This document shows, in pieces, positions 46,431-59,779 of a DNA stretch of 64,000 nt; position 1 is the first letter of the stretch, and each line of letters opens with the position of its first letter. The notes below the pieces were generated by a model that ran no database searches, had not been told where the DNA came from, and saw only the letters and a list, made by a program, of their open reading frames with translations. Location of the stretch: NCBI GenBank assembly GCA_950106755.1, contig OX467088.1, positions 4,200,001 through 4,264,000 on the forward strand. The letters are read 5' to 3'. The position numbers were made by a program, and so were the translations under genes. The stretch comes from Climacium dendroides. Its lineage: Eukaryota; Streptophyta; Bryopsida; Hypnales; Climaciaceae.

Positions 46431-49400
46431 TATGATTTGAATTTTAGCCATAAAAATGATATTTTTGAATTTGAAGCCAACTAATGAAATGAAGCTCATC
46501 AAGTGCAATTTTCCTTCACTTTTTTCTTAAAAAATCCATAGTCATTTCAATTTTTTTTAATTGAAAATTTTATGACTTGTAATAGACATATGAAAAATAA
46601 ACAAAAAAAAAATTCATTCATATCTATTTGCAAAATGGAAGCAAACAGAGTGATGGACAATGAAGCTTGAATTTTAGTAGTCTTTGGTCCATCCTTTAAA
46701 TATTAAGGTAGAGATACCTAAAACAAAGAGGCCTTCTATAATGACATATTAGGGTGTCCTATAGTGGTTTACAATTGGATGTGTTGTTGATTGAAAAAGA
46801 TTTTTCTCTTATCATCTACCTTACTATTTATCCCTCTTCCCACTTGTCTATAGTGTATGGTTGTAGGATGCACACTTGATTAGGAACAAGTTCCAAAGGT
46901 AGCCGTTTTAGTTGAAGCTATGAGACATGGATAGGTTCAAATGAAAAATGCACATTGATATTGAATAAAATATTCATTCTTGAGATTTTTTTTTGCATTC
47001 TTCTTCACCTTTATTTTTGCACACATTGAACTTAATTTCTGAACAAATTCTCTATATCTTATAGGTTGAAATGCTTAAGTTATCTATTTAAAGTATCTTT
47101 ACCTTAACTTCATAATTTACAAAGTAGCTACAAGAACCGCTTGATTCCTCCATTCACCTAGTAGCTAATAAAAACACACGGGTATAAGAGCCCTCGTGCC
47201 TTTGTCAATATGATTGCCTTCTCATCTTTCTAGGATTAACCTAAGGGGACATTGAAGCCAAGATGTGTCCAATGGATGATTTTCAAGATTACTAAAGAAA
47301 TGAAGAATGCACTTATTGATCCAATAATTAGATCATCTTTTGACAAAGTACCTTGATAATAGGGCTTCTTTATAAGGTTTAGGATTAATATATTAGTTTT
47401 GTTAAGTCCTTAATCCAAATGACAAAATCACAAGGGGTTAAATCTTAAAGGACATTGCGGATGATTTTTGCCCTTTAGATGACTTCAAGTGGAATTGTAG
47501 GATGGGAAAAAGATATTTTTAATTCATTTTTTTGGGGAGGGGTAGAGTTGCTTGAATGCATTTTCAATGAATAGTATTGCATATGTCCTTATTAACTTTA
47601 AATCTTCACAAAATAATCTTAAATTTTAAACACTTTTATAATAGAAGACATAGAATTTCACCTTTGATAAATAAATATTAAAAAATTTCATTCATATTTA
47701 GTTGCAAACTTGTATCGACAAACAAAGAGAAAGATTGTGAAGTCTGAATCAAGTTGGCATAGACCCATCTTTTAATTAGAGATTAAAATGAACTTCAAAT
47801 ATGAAATGACAAGACATATCACCAAGTTAGATTGCAATTACATGTTCACCCAACCCAACTTCCATGTACAAGATTCAAATCTAAATAAATCATGAATAGT
47901 ACCCCTAATCATCTTGTCATGAGCATTTAATATTTTTTTAGATCATAAATATGGACTCTAACATAAATTGGAGTGAACCAAAAAAGTAAGTTGGGAACTC
48001 AAAATATGTGATGGGCTTGCCAAAAGGAGATGTCAAGTTGATTTGTAGGGTAAGTGAATATAGAAATAGGTTTCTAGTTGGCCAAATATGATCCAATTTT
48101 TGGACCAATAGGTACATTTCTTCATTTCTACAATACTCTTCAACATCCTTATTGGATTAAAGTAGCCTCAATTAGCAAGGCAAACGTGTGACTTTTGGTA
48201 TCGTATCCATTTAGCCAATTGAAGTTGTCTCCGTCCAAGGCCACTTCATCAAACTCTAAACTTGATTGAATAGAATTTTTTTGCCTTTTTGGGACAAAAG
48301 TAGAGGGATGGAATCATTGTAGTACATAGTTAAAGAATCTCATGCTTGGCATGCATGTGAAGGATAAAATGAAGATAGGAAAAGTGGAAGGATGCAAAAC
48401 AAGCTAATTTGGATCCTTTTCTAATTTAAGGCATCTACCATATTACATTTTTCAAATTTAATTAATTATATGGTAGGGAATATTGAACCTTGACCATCAG
48501 ATACAATAGTCCAAAATAGGCTTTGGTTATAATTACTTGAATGAAATATACCCCCAACCTCTTTACAACAAATATTGCTTAATTTTACATCAATTTTGAA
48601 AAAATAAAAGAAGATAAGGTGAACTAAACAGCATCTACTTAATAACCTCAAAGAAACCTTGGTATGAGGATTTTTGGAGATGTAGAGCTTTATAGTCAAA
48701 ATAAATTATTACTTGATAAAGATCCAAATAAAATATTTCAATAAAACAAGTTATCTTTTTTCCTCCATCCAATTGGCATAAATTGCTTCAAAAACTTACA
48801 CAAAAATGAGACATGGAGTGATTGAACTAGTTAAATCCCTTAAAAGTAGAAAATATATTATTTTTCAATATATTTGGATGTACATCATCCATTTCAAAGA
48901 GCTCTTTACAATAAAGTCTTGAAAACATCCATCATCCACCTACTACATGTTGGCTTTCTTTGAGATTAAAGAATTACCATTGATGATGTCTTTCTACAAA
49001 CTCTAGAGCTCATGCATTGAATTGGTTGAACTATAAGACATAGACTTTGGTATGTATAATTTCAAAAGTTATCATGCATTTTATTGATTCCTCCCAAATA
49101 TCTTGTATTTCTTGTGATAGATTGTTATTTCTCAATCATGAGCTTGGTGATGCACTTGAACAATCTGTGGGGTCATCCCTAAAGATGCCCGTGTCTCCAA
49201 GTGGATGCATGCTAGATATATATCCCAAGACTGCCAATTCCATACAATAAATAGGTTAGACTCACATGGATAGATGATGAAGCTTGGAAGAAATTTTTTA
49301 GTGCAATCTCTATTACAACAAACGTAGACAAGCATAGTTCTACCTAATGTACCAGTTTGGATACCTTGGAGATAACTCTAATTGATGCACTTCTTTTTCA

Positions 49401-49724
49401 TATATTAAGAATCTTTATTGCGACAAATGCAAGTGGAAACATATTTTTTTTTGATACATATTGTTCACAAGTAGGGATCATGAGCATCCCATTTGAAAAC
49501 ATAATTTGCTTTATAGAATATGAACAAATTTGTTGTCCTTGAAACCATTCCATAATTTATCCACAAATCAGCTCTTTTAAGCACCTCCCTAAGAGTGCGA
49601 CAATCTAAACCATTCCTTTCAATTGATGTCTTATTAAACCTTCCAAATGAGAGGTTTTCCACATGTTGTCAATATCTCATCTTTCAAGCTTCACATCTCC
49701 TGTTCTACAACTCCAATGCTTATA
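46431..49724. other. AT-rich gene-free stretch
   Basis: No coding or RNA feature was recognised over about 3.3 kb. Open frames are short and lie in AT-rich sequence without domain features. Confidence 0.5.
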
Positions 49725-49804
49725 CTCCCTCTGTTTTTGAAAAGACCCATGTTTCCTTTGTGTTTTACAAAGAAAACACAGGTCTTTTTCAGAAACAGAG
49801 GGAG
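49725..49804. mobile_element. Stowaway MITE (80 bp)
   Basis: The ends are CTCCCTCTGTTTTTGAAAAG and the inverted CTTTTTCAGAAACAGAGGGAG type sequence, flanked by TA (49723-49724 and 49805-49806). The whole element is a near-perfect hairpin. It lies about 120 bp beyond the stop codon of the NPH3-type gene, probably inside its 3' untranslated region. Confidence 0.92.
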
Positions 49805-49922
49805 TATTTGATTAGAGATTGAAATTTGTAGAAGAGCAATTACTCTACATAAATATTTCGTTGAGTTTTAATTTCTTAGACACATACTTTCAAGACATGA
49901 AAAATGAAAACAAAAACAAGAG

Positions 49923-52900
49923 TTAGACTTGAACTCTATTCCTTGTTTCTAGTTTTGAGATTTGTTCAGAGCCGGCACCTGTGATCGATGCCCTTTCGGA
50001 GATTTCCGATTCTTCAGTCTCGCTAGAAACGGAGAGTTGGCTCGCACTCTCGCCGCGTTTCCTCCTCAGAAAATTTTCGACAACACCAAACTCCTGGTCC
50101 AGTCTCTTCGCCCGGCCCTCCAGCAGCTCCCCGAACTGTTTCTGCAGCGTACGAATCTCCCTTGATCGTTGCGAATTCTCCTCCAACAACATCAAGCTCA
50201 CATCGATCACTTTCTGCATTATCCTTCGCAAATGCTTTCCATCCGCTTCCTCCTCCACTCTCGCCAGCTCCTGGCCATGTCCCCCCAACTCGGGCTCCAC
50301 CATCTCCACCAAGGATGGGCTGAGCTTGGAATGGTCGATGAGGCTGAGTAACAGAAGGTGCTGCTCCCCCTTCGGTGCACAGTGGGGCACGGAGGCCAGG
50401 AGCTTCTTCATGGCGCCGTAGACGGTGTCATGGGATGGGCGTGCCCAGTGTGGGAAGGCTTGGAAGAGGCGAAGGAATGTGGAGGTGGTGATGGAGCGCT
50501 CTTCGGCGTAGAACCAGAGGAATTGGTCGACGTCGGAAGCGAGCTCTTGGAGGGATTGGACGGAGGTCTGGGGTTTGGTGGAGACGAAAGTCTCGACTAG
50601 AGAGAGGAGGGTGGGAGGACTGAACTTGTAGTCGCGGAGGTAGTCGTCGATCTCGTCTAAGCCTTGGCCGATCTTGTGTTCCAGCATGGTTTTGACTTCG
50701 GTCAGTTGTGCCTGCAAATAAGGCCATGGGGGATGAAGTGAGGGCCTTCTCATCGATCTTCACTAAGCAAATGGTGGAAAGCATGCGTGATTGCTTTTTA
50801 TTAATCGTCTTCAAATTTCGTAAAAGTGGCGAAATTACTCGACATTGGCACTTTTAATGGAGCACGTGCGATGAAGAAATCGATACCAATCCTAGTTTTG
50901 AAGACCTTTCTGTAGATGATGTCACAATGTTTTGTCTCCCGTAATCGTGCTAGTTTCACAAAATTGACCATATAAATCTTATTCTCTTCAACTGTTCAAT
51001 TCATGCATTTTTTTTGTTTAGAAATTACCATAGAACAAAGTGTATTGACCCTCAGTGAAATTATGTTCTTTATTTATGACCCTCAGTGCCATCATTTATT
51101 TTTTGCTGGTGAAATTATACCTGTTATTGTAATTCGGTACATACAGGTGTTTTTATAGGTTGTTTATTGTACATTTTCATCACAATGTCTGGTCCTATGC
51201 GCGGGCACAATTTCAACTACTTCCGGGTGAATGTCTGATACTAATCAATTAGTTTCTCATCCCTCAGTTGATGTTATGCTGATTCAGAGCTACGGACAGG
51301 AGATGTACTGTACCTTGAGAGGATTGTTCAGGAGGGGCAATAAAAGGTCCGCCTGTTCCAGCAACCCACACCAAAACTGAGAAGAGAGTTCCATCCAGGG
51401 TCGCTTGGTCGGCACATTCTTGAGCAACATCCTCGACAAGCACAAAAGAATCCAACATCGTGCATCCTTGCTCTTACACTCCTCCTCCAACACATTCTCC
51501 AGCCAGCTCCTGACATTCCGCCCCTGCCGACACTTCAGATTCAAGTTCACGTCGTTGTCCACGAAGGTGTCCACAATCTCCGCCACGTACACGTCAGGCA
51601 AGGAACACACTTGCACCAGGAGCTCTGTCAAGGCGCCGCAGGATTGTTTGACATTGTAACTTGATGGGGCTGAAAGATGCCTGACTTCGGTGAAGGACTT
51701 CACGCATGCCGTCTGCAGGACTATCTTGCACTCTGTTTCGACGTATTCGTCAATTGGGGATCCAAGACGAGTGAAGGTTTGCAGGAAGGTGATGCACGAG
51801 CGCCAGTGCGAGAAGATGTGTGTGTGCATGAAGGCCTTTGTGTTTTCTACCACCTCCTCCATTGATAGAAAGTCGGCGGCCGCACAGACTAGTGCCACGT
51901 TGAGCACTGTGAGTTCGGGGTTCAAGAGGTAGCACATGTCCACGGATATGGCGAACCCTTCCACTCCCCCTGGCCAATTTTCAACACCACCATTCAGAAG
52001 TAAGCTCACAAGGTTTTATTCGTAAAAGTGGCGGATTTACAAGCACCAGAAATGTGACTTGTAAAGCATAGTGTTCGAGAATATTCTTGCGTTCTAACTC
52101 AGTGTTGATTTGAACGTTTTTCATTACGTCTGAGAGGTTCCAGCTCAAGAACAGAGGACGTTTCAAAATGACAGCGAAAACGCAAAAGAAGCGAGCAAAA
52201 GCGCAGTCGAGAAAACTCATAATTTATCCGAAATATTCTACCATTCTTCGGAACAGTGCATTCAAAACTCTGGAATGAGTAATGTCAATTGCCGGGATCT
52301 TTGGAAACTAGGACTTTCAAGTTGGGTTCTGAAGTGGCCAACTGAAACTTGAGCTTTAAAGTCTAGATATGGTGTTCAACTCGGCTCTAGTTTTTATTCG
52401 CCTCGAGAAACTCAAAATTGTTCCAGTTCATCAAAACTGAGCCTCAACAATGCCTGCTCATTTCATGAAATTTTTCATCTTAACGAATACGGGGTTCCAC
52501 GAAAAAATCTGGATAATCACAGGAGGGCATGGAAGATCGATGCGTAACATCTCTCGCCAGTGCAGTGGGGTCCGTTTTGAAACCTGCTCTCATGGGACAA
52601 TTAATAACGGTGGAAAGTATCAAATCTCAACCTCCTCCTTCAGAAATTTACCAAAATAAAGGACTTGAAAGTTGAGCCTTATTATGAAATATAGCATGCC
52701 GAGACGCAGAAGTGGCAAGGGATGTTATTTCCATAACGAGGTTTTTTTTCCACGTTATCACGACCTCAAGGTATAAAGAACACCATAATGCTAAAGGGCA
52801 AGATAGTATGAGATACAATCAAACTCTTCATGCGTACCGTATTCAACCTCTCCGAAGGTGGCATCGACTCCATCGACGTTATGCTAAGACAAAGCAGCAA

Positions 52901-53390
52901 ACTCTACGCATAAATGCAACATATTTTCGCCGCTGACTTCATTATTTAAGCAATTGCAAGGAACATTTCAGGAGAGGTAATAAAGCATGAAATGCGGGCG
53001 AAACTGGTGAAGCAGCAACCAACTCACTCACTCACCAGGAAGATCATGAATAGTAACAAACTTGCACCCCGTGGGCTGGTGCACCATCCCGTCTCCATCC
53101 GAAGACGAGCTCGGCAGATTCCGAAAGTACCCACTTGCATTCATCAATGTGAACATGTGCAATCGAAACTCTTGCACCCCGTTCACTCGCACCACCACAT
53201 CACCACATTCCCCGTTCTCGCTCACGTCCAGCTCCTCCTCCTCCTCCGCTGGCACTTGCTTCTGCTCTGAGTCTACTTCCGACTTGGTCATTTCCTTCAG
53301 GCCATCCATTTCTGTGATGTCCACATTCAAGCAGATTTTGGGGAACCACTTCATCTTGGAGCTTCGATCCGAACTCTGCGCACCCCTCAT
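49923..53390 (-). CDS. NPH3/BTB-POZ domain protein
   Basis: NPH3/RPT2-type proteins act in phototropin signalling and other processes, often as CUL3 ubiquitin-ligase adaptors; this member's partner is unknown. Three coding exons join in frame: 53036-53390 (donor GTGAGT), 51314-51969 (acceptor CCAG, donor GTACAG) and 49923-50711 (acceptor GCAG). They give 599 aa, a normal length for the family. The BTB region runs from about residue 62 (GDVVVRVNGVQEFRLHMFTL) through LPGG (117-120) and GFAISVDMCY to the end of the BTB region near 190. The NPH3 domain covers about 240-500 (DDYLRDYKFSPPTLLSLVE, HDTVYGAMKKLLASV, LLLSLIDHSKLS). A coiled coil follows (LLEENSQRSREIRTLQKQFG). The start at 53390 is the first in-frame ATG. 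An upstream, different frame looks coding, so the N-terminus is uncertain. The sequence is diverged from typical NPH3. Confidence 0.88.
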
Positions 53391-54592
53391 GCTGCATTTC
53401 TGTGTTGGGATGCAGGAATGTGTAAACCCGCCTCGGATCTGCACAGCTTGTGATCTCGCTCCATTTGGTCCTGAAATCTAACGACGTAAGCCTGCAAGCA
53501 TGGTGTAATACGATTATTCCAAGAGGAAATTACGAATGAACACCGCAATGACGGTCAACATGAATTACTCTCGACACTCCTCCCAAACCACCTGCGGTCA
53601 TCAACTATTGCACTGTGCGTGATGCGTCTATGCCTTGTGAAGTGCGATTCTGTGACAAATGTGTTATTGGCAATGATCGTGTGGCATGGATATTCTAGAA
53701 TGATAGACTGCGAGTGTTAGGAGGCTAGTGTTACGTCCGTCCTTGTGTGCCAGCTAGCTTGGTTTTGAAAACAAGTTTCTAAAGTCTAGAGTACAAGACG
53801 CTGCTGAAATCGATCAAGTAGCTTTGGCACTTTTCAGGGTGACGGCCCCTGGCGGCCTGTAAGATAAATCCATACCGGTCCTAGTTTTAGAGCTTTGGGG
53901 AGGTGAATGAGACAAATGTTGGTTACCTGACGAATTGTACCACTCTAACAAAATTGAAGATTTATGAGACGTGATCATGATCTTTTGCTTGGTTGCCACC
54001 GGGGTTGCCACCTCTACAGATACGGGGTACATTGAGGTTTTGGGAGTCCTAGGTGACATGAAACTGATGAAAGTAGAGCCCTGTTCATTATGCACCAAGT
54101 AACGTGCCAAGCCATGTCATTTCCAAAATGAAACTCGTTTTCCATGATACCGAACATTACCTCAATAGCTGAATCTTGTTCAGTCATGCTCAAAATTTAA
54201 CAATCCAAAACTCAGGATTTCACAACACTAATAATACAACGTTACCCCATGTTATGGGAAAATAACGTACGCGGCCAGCTGTACAGACATAGACTCCAAA
54301 TGTACGTTAAGGTCGTTTTACGTGCTGCTCCTGTTGCGACTTGGGCTCTGAAAAATGAAACTGGCAGTTTCCATAGATTCACACGGTCCAGGCATGAGCG
54401 CCAGGCTCTGGGCTGCTGCTCAGCTGTTGGCTATGCAGTGGTTTTCTCGTAGCGTACGTACTGGAGGTAGCTATGCAGGGGGACTGACACACAAGATCAT
54501 AATCCAGAAGCAATTCTGAGACACCAGAAAGGCAATCATCAGCGCATTGATCTCACGATTAAGCTGCGAAGGGCTGCTTAGTTTCTCTTTTA
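53391..54592. other. Region upstream of the NPH3-type gene
   Basis: This includes its 5' untranslated region or a possible further exon (acceptor-like cttgcag ending at 53492 on the minus strand). The phrase ccggtcctagttttagagct near 53875 recurs near 50890, 56675 and 61165 in diverged form, so it marks a dispersed repeat. No separate gene is seen. Confidence 0.45.
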
Positions 54593-55056
54593 GAGCATCG
54601 CCACTGTCTCCCTGGAAGAAGGCCCAGCCCACACAGCCTGACCTTGATTTCGTCCCCCGCTTTAATTTCTTCCAAGCTCATCCCAGGCCCTTCCAAAATC
54701 AAGCTCTGAACGCCATCCTATCGTGCTTGCTCAATTTGACGTACTGCTTGAATTATGGGGAGCATTCTCTTAGTGTAGGAGGCTCAAAAACCACTCATCT
54801 AAAGGTTGGTCCATCTTTTGCATGTATTTCCTTCAATGGGAATATAGTTAGCTCATTTTTCAGACAAAGAAAAATAGTTGCGGAATGTAACACAAGTTGT
54901 TCCATATTTTTCAAACCATTACTAAATTACTTATGAATTTTCAAATGGGTTGTGTCATAGTGGGGGACTAGCCCAACTCACCCCACAGACTGAAATAATG
55001 AGTCCATCTAAGTTGCTTTGGCGTGCCATTTTAGCTATGTAACAATAGAGATGCTC
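54593..55056. mobile_element. Tourist-like TIR element with TTA duplication (464 bp)
   Basis: The ends are GAGCATCGCCACTG and the inverted form near CAATAGAGATGCTC, flanked by TTA on both sides (54590-54592 and 55057-55059). TTA duplications are typical of PIF/Harbinger elements. The GAGCATC(T/G)CCA terminus is common among plant MITEs. The open frame 54547-54936 overlaps it and is not a gene. Confidence 0.6.
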
Positions 55057-55800
55057 TTAGAATTGTTAATCATTTGGACCTTCAAGAAAGTTTCATTCAA
55101 AGACAAGAGGAATTGCATTTAATCCAAGTTGTTTCATATTTTTAGGGCCTTTGTGGATTTGATTATGAATTTTCAAAGTCAACAATGTCTTTGTGTTTTT
55201 CATAACATGATTCAACTAGATTGATTGTTTCCTAAAGTGTCAAGAAAAGGAGGTAAAATATTTTGCCTCTTTTTGCTATTATTGATGGCAAAAAAATTCG
55301 ACAAACTAGTTTCCAAGTTTAGGAAATATGCTTTGTATAGGGGTTGAAAATTTAAACTAAGTTGGAAAGAGATTGGGATACTAAAAATGAATGTATGTTC
55401 ATTTGTCAAATCAACAAAACTAATCTCAAGCCTTCATGACTCCTAGAAACACTTTTAATTCATTGTTGAATAATGTTATGTGAAAGAGGGGTAAAATTGC
55501 TTATCACTTGTCTTTTAATGAACTTTAGAAAAACTCAAAAATAATATAAGGCACCTACGTAGTTTCATAAATGCATTCATTTTTCTAGAGCATGTTTCAT
55601 ATTCCACATTCTTACATCAAATTTTAAGTTTGATTGGGACAACTAACCAATAATTTTACTTGAAAGATAATTTCAAATTTCAAGAAAGAGCTTGCAATAC
55701 ACACCATCACATCCAACTTCCATCCTTTTACTCACCCCAAACCTCCTTGTTCAATTGACATCCCATGGTGCAGTAAGATAGGAGGTTCTAAAAGCTCACA
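55057..55800. other. AT-rich gene-free stretch
   Basis: Nothing recognisable was seen. Confidence 0.5.
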
Positions 55801-55918
55801 GGCTCTAAAATTGCCCACCTCGTCAAAGGTACACTATTTGTACATGTTTCTTCCTCTATGACAGCCTTCATCAATGTATAAATAGTGTACATTCAAGGAG
55901 GTGGGCGATTTTAGAGCC
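55801..55918. mobile_element. MITE-like hairpin (118 bp)
   Basis: Arms of about 45 bp (GGCTCTAAAATTGCCCACCT ... tacactattt and the mirror aaatagtgtaca ... GCGATTTTAGAGCC) close on a loop of about 35 bases. No target duplication was confirmed. It is non-coding. Confidence 0.65.
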
Positions 55919-58900
55919 CTATGCCATTTCAACTTCAAAATTTCATAACTAATTTCACAAAGCTCCAAAAAATATGAAACGACTTGGATTACATGACAAT
56001 TCCACTTGTCTTTTGAGGAACATTCAATTTCAACTCTTAGGAAGGCAATTTATGGACCTCCTAACCTTACCTTAGATGGTTGTCATTTCACTTTCAAATG
56101 CAAGTTCCTCCTAAGAAAATTAGGCTGAAGGAATCTTGGCAATTGCAGAATGCTCGTGCGCTGCTTGGCATTAGCATGTACTTTGAAATTGGCGTTTGCT
56201 CTCACGTCGTATGTTGAGATGTCCACTGAATCCGTTCGTTTGGATCAACAATCTTGATGTAAGCTTCTTGGTAAGCTTGCTATACTGTACTCTATACAGT
56301 ACTCTTTTCAATCTGATTTCGTCTAAAAGTTCTTTTAAATGTTTTGCTGGTCAAAGCATGAATCACTTGAATCTCTTGCCATCTCTACAAGACCTAAACA
56401 TTGGATTCTGAACATGTTGTCAGTGCTGCTGCTCAAAATTGGGGATAATGCAGGAAATTAAGTTATAAGTAAGAATGAGGAGCAGTTTGGGTGTTGAAAG
56501 TCGTCAGCCTAGTCAACTGTGAATTTAGTCAATAGTAGTTCTTGATCAGACACTTTTATTATTCAGCTACAGTAGCAGTTTGAGATTGTTAACACTCATT
56601 TCATTCATATTGGCAGATAATCGCAACATTGGCACTTTTTCTTTGACGAATGTCTGGAAACCTAAACCTATTATCAGTCCTTGTTTTTAGAGCTTTAATT
56701 TGTGCAGTTGAGTGTCGCAATTTTGGTGCACAAAATGATGCTGGTATAAAAAAAATTTCGTGGGTTGTGCAGAAGTGGAACGAGAGCCCAGATTTCAGAG
56801 CTCTGACGGGTCTCATCTGAGCACTTGGAAGTCCTCATTTTCAACACTGGAAGTTGACATTTTGGCTCCTTAATATTCACCGAAATGATAATGGGCAGGT
56901 TCTAATCAATTATACAGTGAAAGGATTCAGCAATTCGTGGATTTTTGAGCAGCCATTCTTTTATGGGCTAGATATTTTTAAATTTTGACATGTTTTTTTA
57001 ATCTAGTTGGAAGCTTTTCAAAATTTAACCCCTGAAAACCCTTAAAATCAAATTGTGGTTTTTGAGGTTTTGGTCAACTGTTGTGGTTTGACTTTTGATT
57101 TTTTCTTGTGTGCAAATTAAATTTTTAGATGCACATTTTTATTGCGAATCCAATAATGTAGTTTGCGTGCACATGCAAGCTTGGATGCATTTTCTAAGAA
57201 TTATTGAGTGTTTTGGTCTTTAAAATTGAATTTCTGCAATTATTGAAGGACTAGCAAAGAGTTGTCCCTTGGATAATTTTTGGCATTTCAACTATTCCAC
57301 AGGGGCAATGGCAAAAAAATCAGCTTTTAGTATTTATGAACCCAACGGTCTCCATCATACTAAAGTATGTAAACAAAATTCCATGCATGCTATAGGGAAG
57401 CAATGGAAAAAAAAACCTTATACTTTGATCACATAGATCTCATAAATTGTAAAAAATTTCAAATTGAATTGTACGGAGGTGGTATTGAAATCCTACACTT
57501 AAAATTGTCATTTCTGTGGTTTCTGTGAAATTATTTAGCCAGAAATTGCATTGCAGCAACCCAAGTAACAAATTCATAACGCCAGACAGTCCCTCTCAAT
57601 CAAATTTCTGGAGCCACAGACTTCCGAAAGCGAAAAACGAAAAGAGAATGACGGAAGAATCCATGGCGGGTTGCTTCTGGGCAGCTTTCACAAAACTGGC
57701 TAAAATTCGCTCCATCGCTACTTAAAATCTTAAAATTTTCAGTAGTTTTAAAGTACATTGGAGAAAATCTTTGAAAAAATTAGATTTTAGCCAAGATTGC
57801 AACAAGCAATAGAATTTGATAGCCAATTTGCAAAAAATTAGATTTTAGGATTGCAATAAACAATAGAATTTGATAGCCAATTTGCAACTTCCTCCACATT
57901 GAAATTAGCATCTATTTAATCAATTTTGTGTTATAGTACTCCCAATAATCCTTTACAACTTGCAAAATCCTTTCTTTCCTAATTTTTTTTTAATGCTACT
58001 CACTCTCAAGGTAGCCAAAATTGATGCATGTTTGTCTTGAAGGTAGCATATTGCACGTAATTCCATAAACTAGTTCTGGGTCCCTGAGCTCATCGCCTTC
58101 AGTTCCTGTGAAAGCTCGTCAGAGTAAGCCGCAGACGGATTCAAATCTTGCCAGTCCGTACCCTGCTGCACTGGCAGGCCGATTTTCCAAGCCCGCCATC
58201 TCCATTTTAATTCAAGGTTATGGGAGATAAATATGACATCAAATATGCAGCAACTGACTGAACCTCAGCTTCGAAGTTTGCATCTTCTCGATCAGTTCTT
58301 CGTTTGTCAACCCAGTGGCATGTTTCAGGAAGCTATCATACGGAGAGCACAGTGCCGGACAGACAGACAGACAGACACGGCCTGCGAGTGTAAGACGACT
58401 TCAAACTCCGTGTCATGGCACGAATTGGATTCAAACAAACGCCACTCGGGCCTTTATCATCAGTTTCTCTTTATGTTGCAGGGTTCTCTGCAATGGTATT
58501 AGTTACTCATTCTTGTACTCGCGTTGTACTAGTAGAAATTAAGCCATAGCCGGAAGGTCCATTCCAGACACCTACGAATGGGCCCAATATAGTCATGCAT
58601 TCAACCAATCATTCTTGAATAGTTGAGAAATTCAACCAATAGTAATCATTTCATTTTAGGCGTAAAGTCTGTGAAAATAAAAGGTGAAAAAAATTCAATC
58701 ATCTCACGGGATGCTACCAAGCAAAGCAGCCATTCTGCCGAGAATGGGGTCATATATACCTTACTATGGATTAACTAAATTCAAGTTCAAGGCATAGGTT
58801 CATTTTGCTAGCTCATGGTCCTCGACTAGATTTTAGCAACCGTAATCATTGCACTGTTGCTTTAGATAAGCTTAGCACTAATGCAACACTCGTATGTACA

Positions 58901-59779
58901 GTACAGTACAGTACATGCTTCACATGGTGGGCTGACTTTTACTTTTAATCTTTAATGATAGTAACTTGACGACGGAGATGAAATGATGAGTTTGAAATCG
59001 AGAAGGAGCAGCATGATCAGCAGGCTCTGCATTGGACAGAGTTATGTACAGAGCCCGCTCCTTCTAAAATTCAATCGTATCATCTGTTCCAAAGTGTCAG
59101 GCTGAAATAGGGTCAGTGATACGTCAGCACAGCTCAGAAGCACCAAGTGAGACGGACATCAGCAGTTTAAAATATAAAATCCAACTTCAGGAACTATTTC
59201 GATACGCACAACAGCTAGCTCCCCGTCACTAAAACCACGGCCCAGAAGTCGATCAAAACACCAGCTTTATTGTATTGCAGGAACTAATACTATTCTTCAA
59301 CATTTGCAATGATATGTGTGTACGCATACATGGAGTCTTGCGTGAAACATGTCATTTTTGAATACCAGTGATGTGATAATTATTCTTGAGGAGGAATAGG
59401 ATCAGGACCAGGGGATGAGTGACGAAACAACTAACCGAATTGGAAAGTACGTCATATTTTAGAAGCAAAACTCAGACCCCAAGAATTTCACCATTTCGAC
59501 AAATCTGATGATTGTTTGCGAGTTTGTGGAAATGCATAAATTTGGAATCCAGCAAAATTTATATAGATTTGTAAAGATAAACATTTGGTGACAACTTCAA
59601 ACACTGGAAGGACCCCCAAACAAGTCTCGTTTTTATAGCGCAAAAGGATTAAGCTCTGCACTACTATGCTGTCTTCTCTGACAGCAACTCAAAACATTGA
59701 TGACTTACAAAAGAAACGCAGCGCATACGTTCACTCTGTCAGTATAAAAAGCCAATCAACGTACTACTCAGTAGAAACT
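55919..59779. other. Intergenic region between NPH3-type and SOUL genes
   Basis: No gene was recognised over about 3.9 kb. Small repeats include (GACA)n at 58358-58377, (GTACA)n at about 58895-58916, and a diverged copy of the 'cctagttttagagctt' repeat at about 56650-56880. Open frames such as 58233-58502 lack domain features. Confidence 0.5.
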
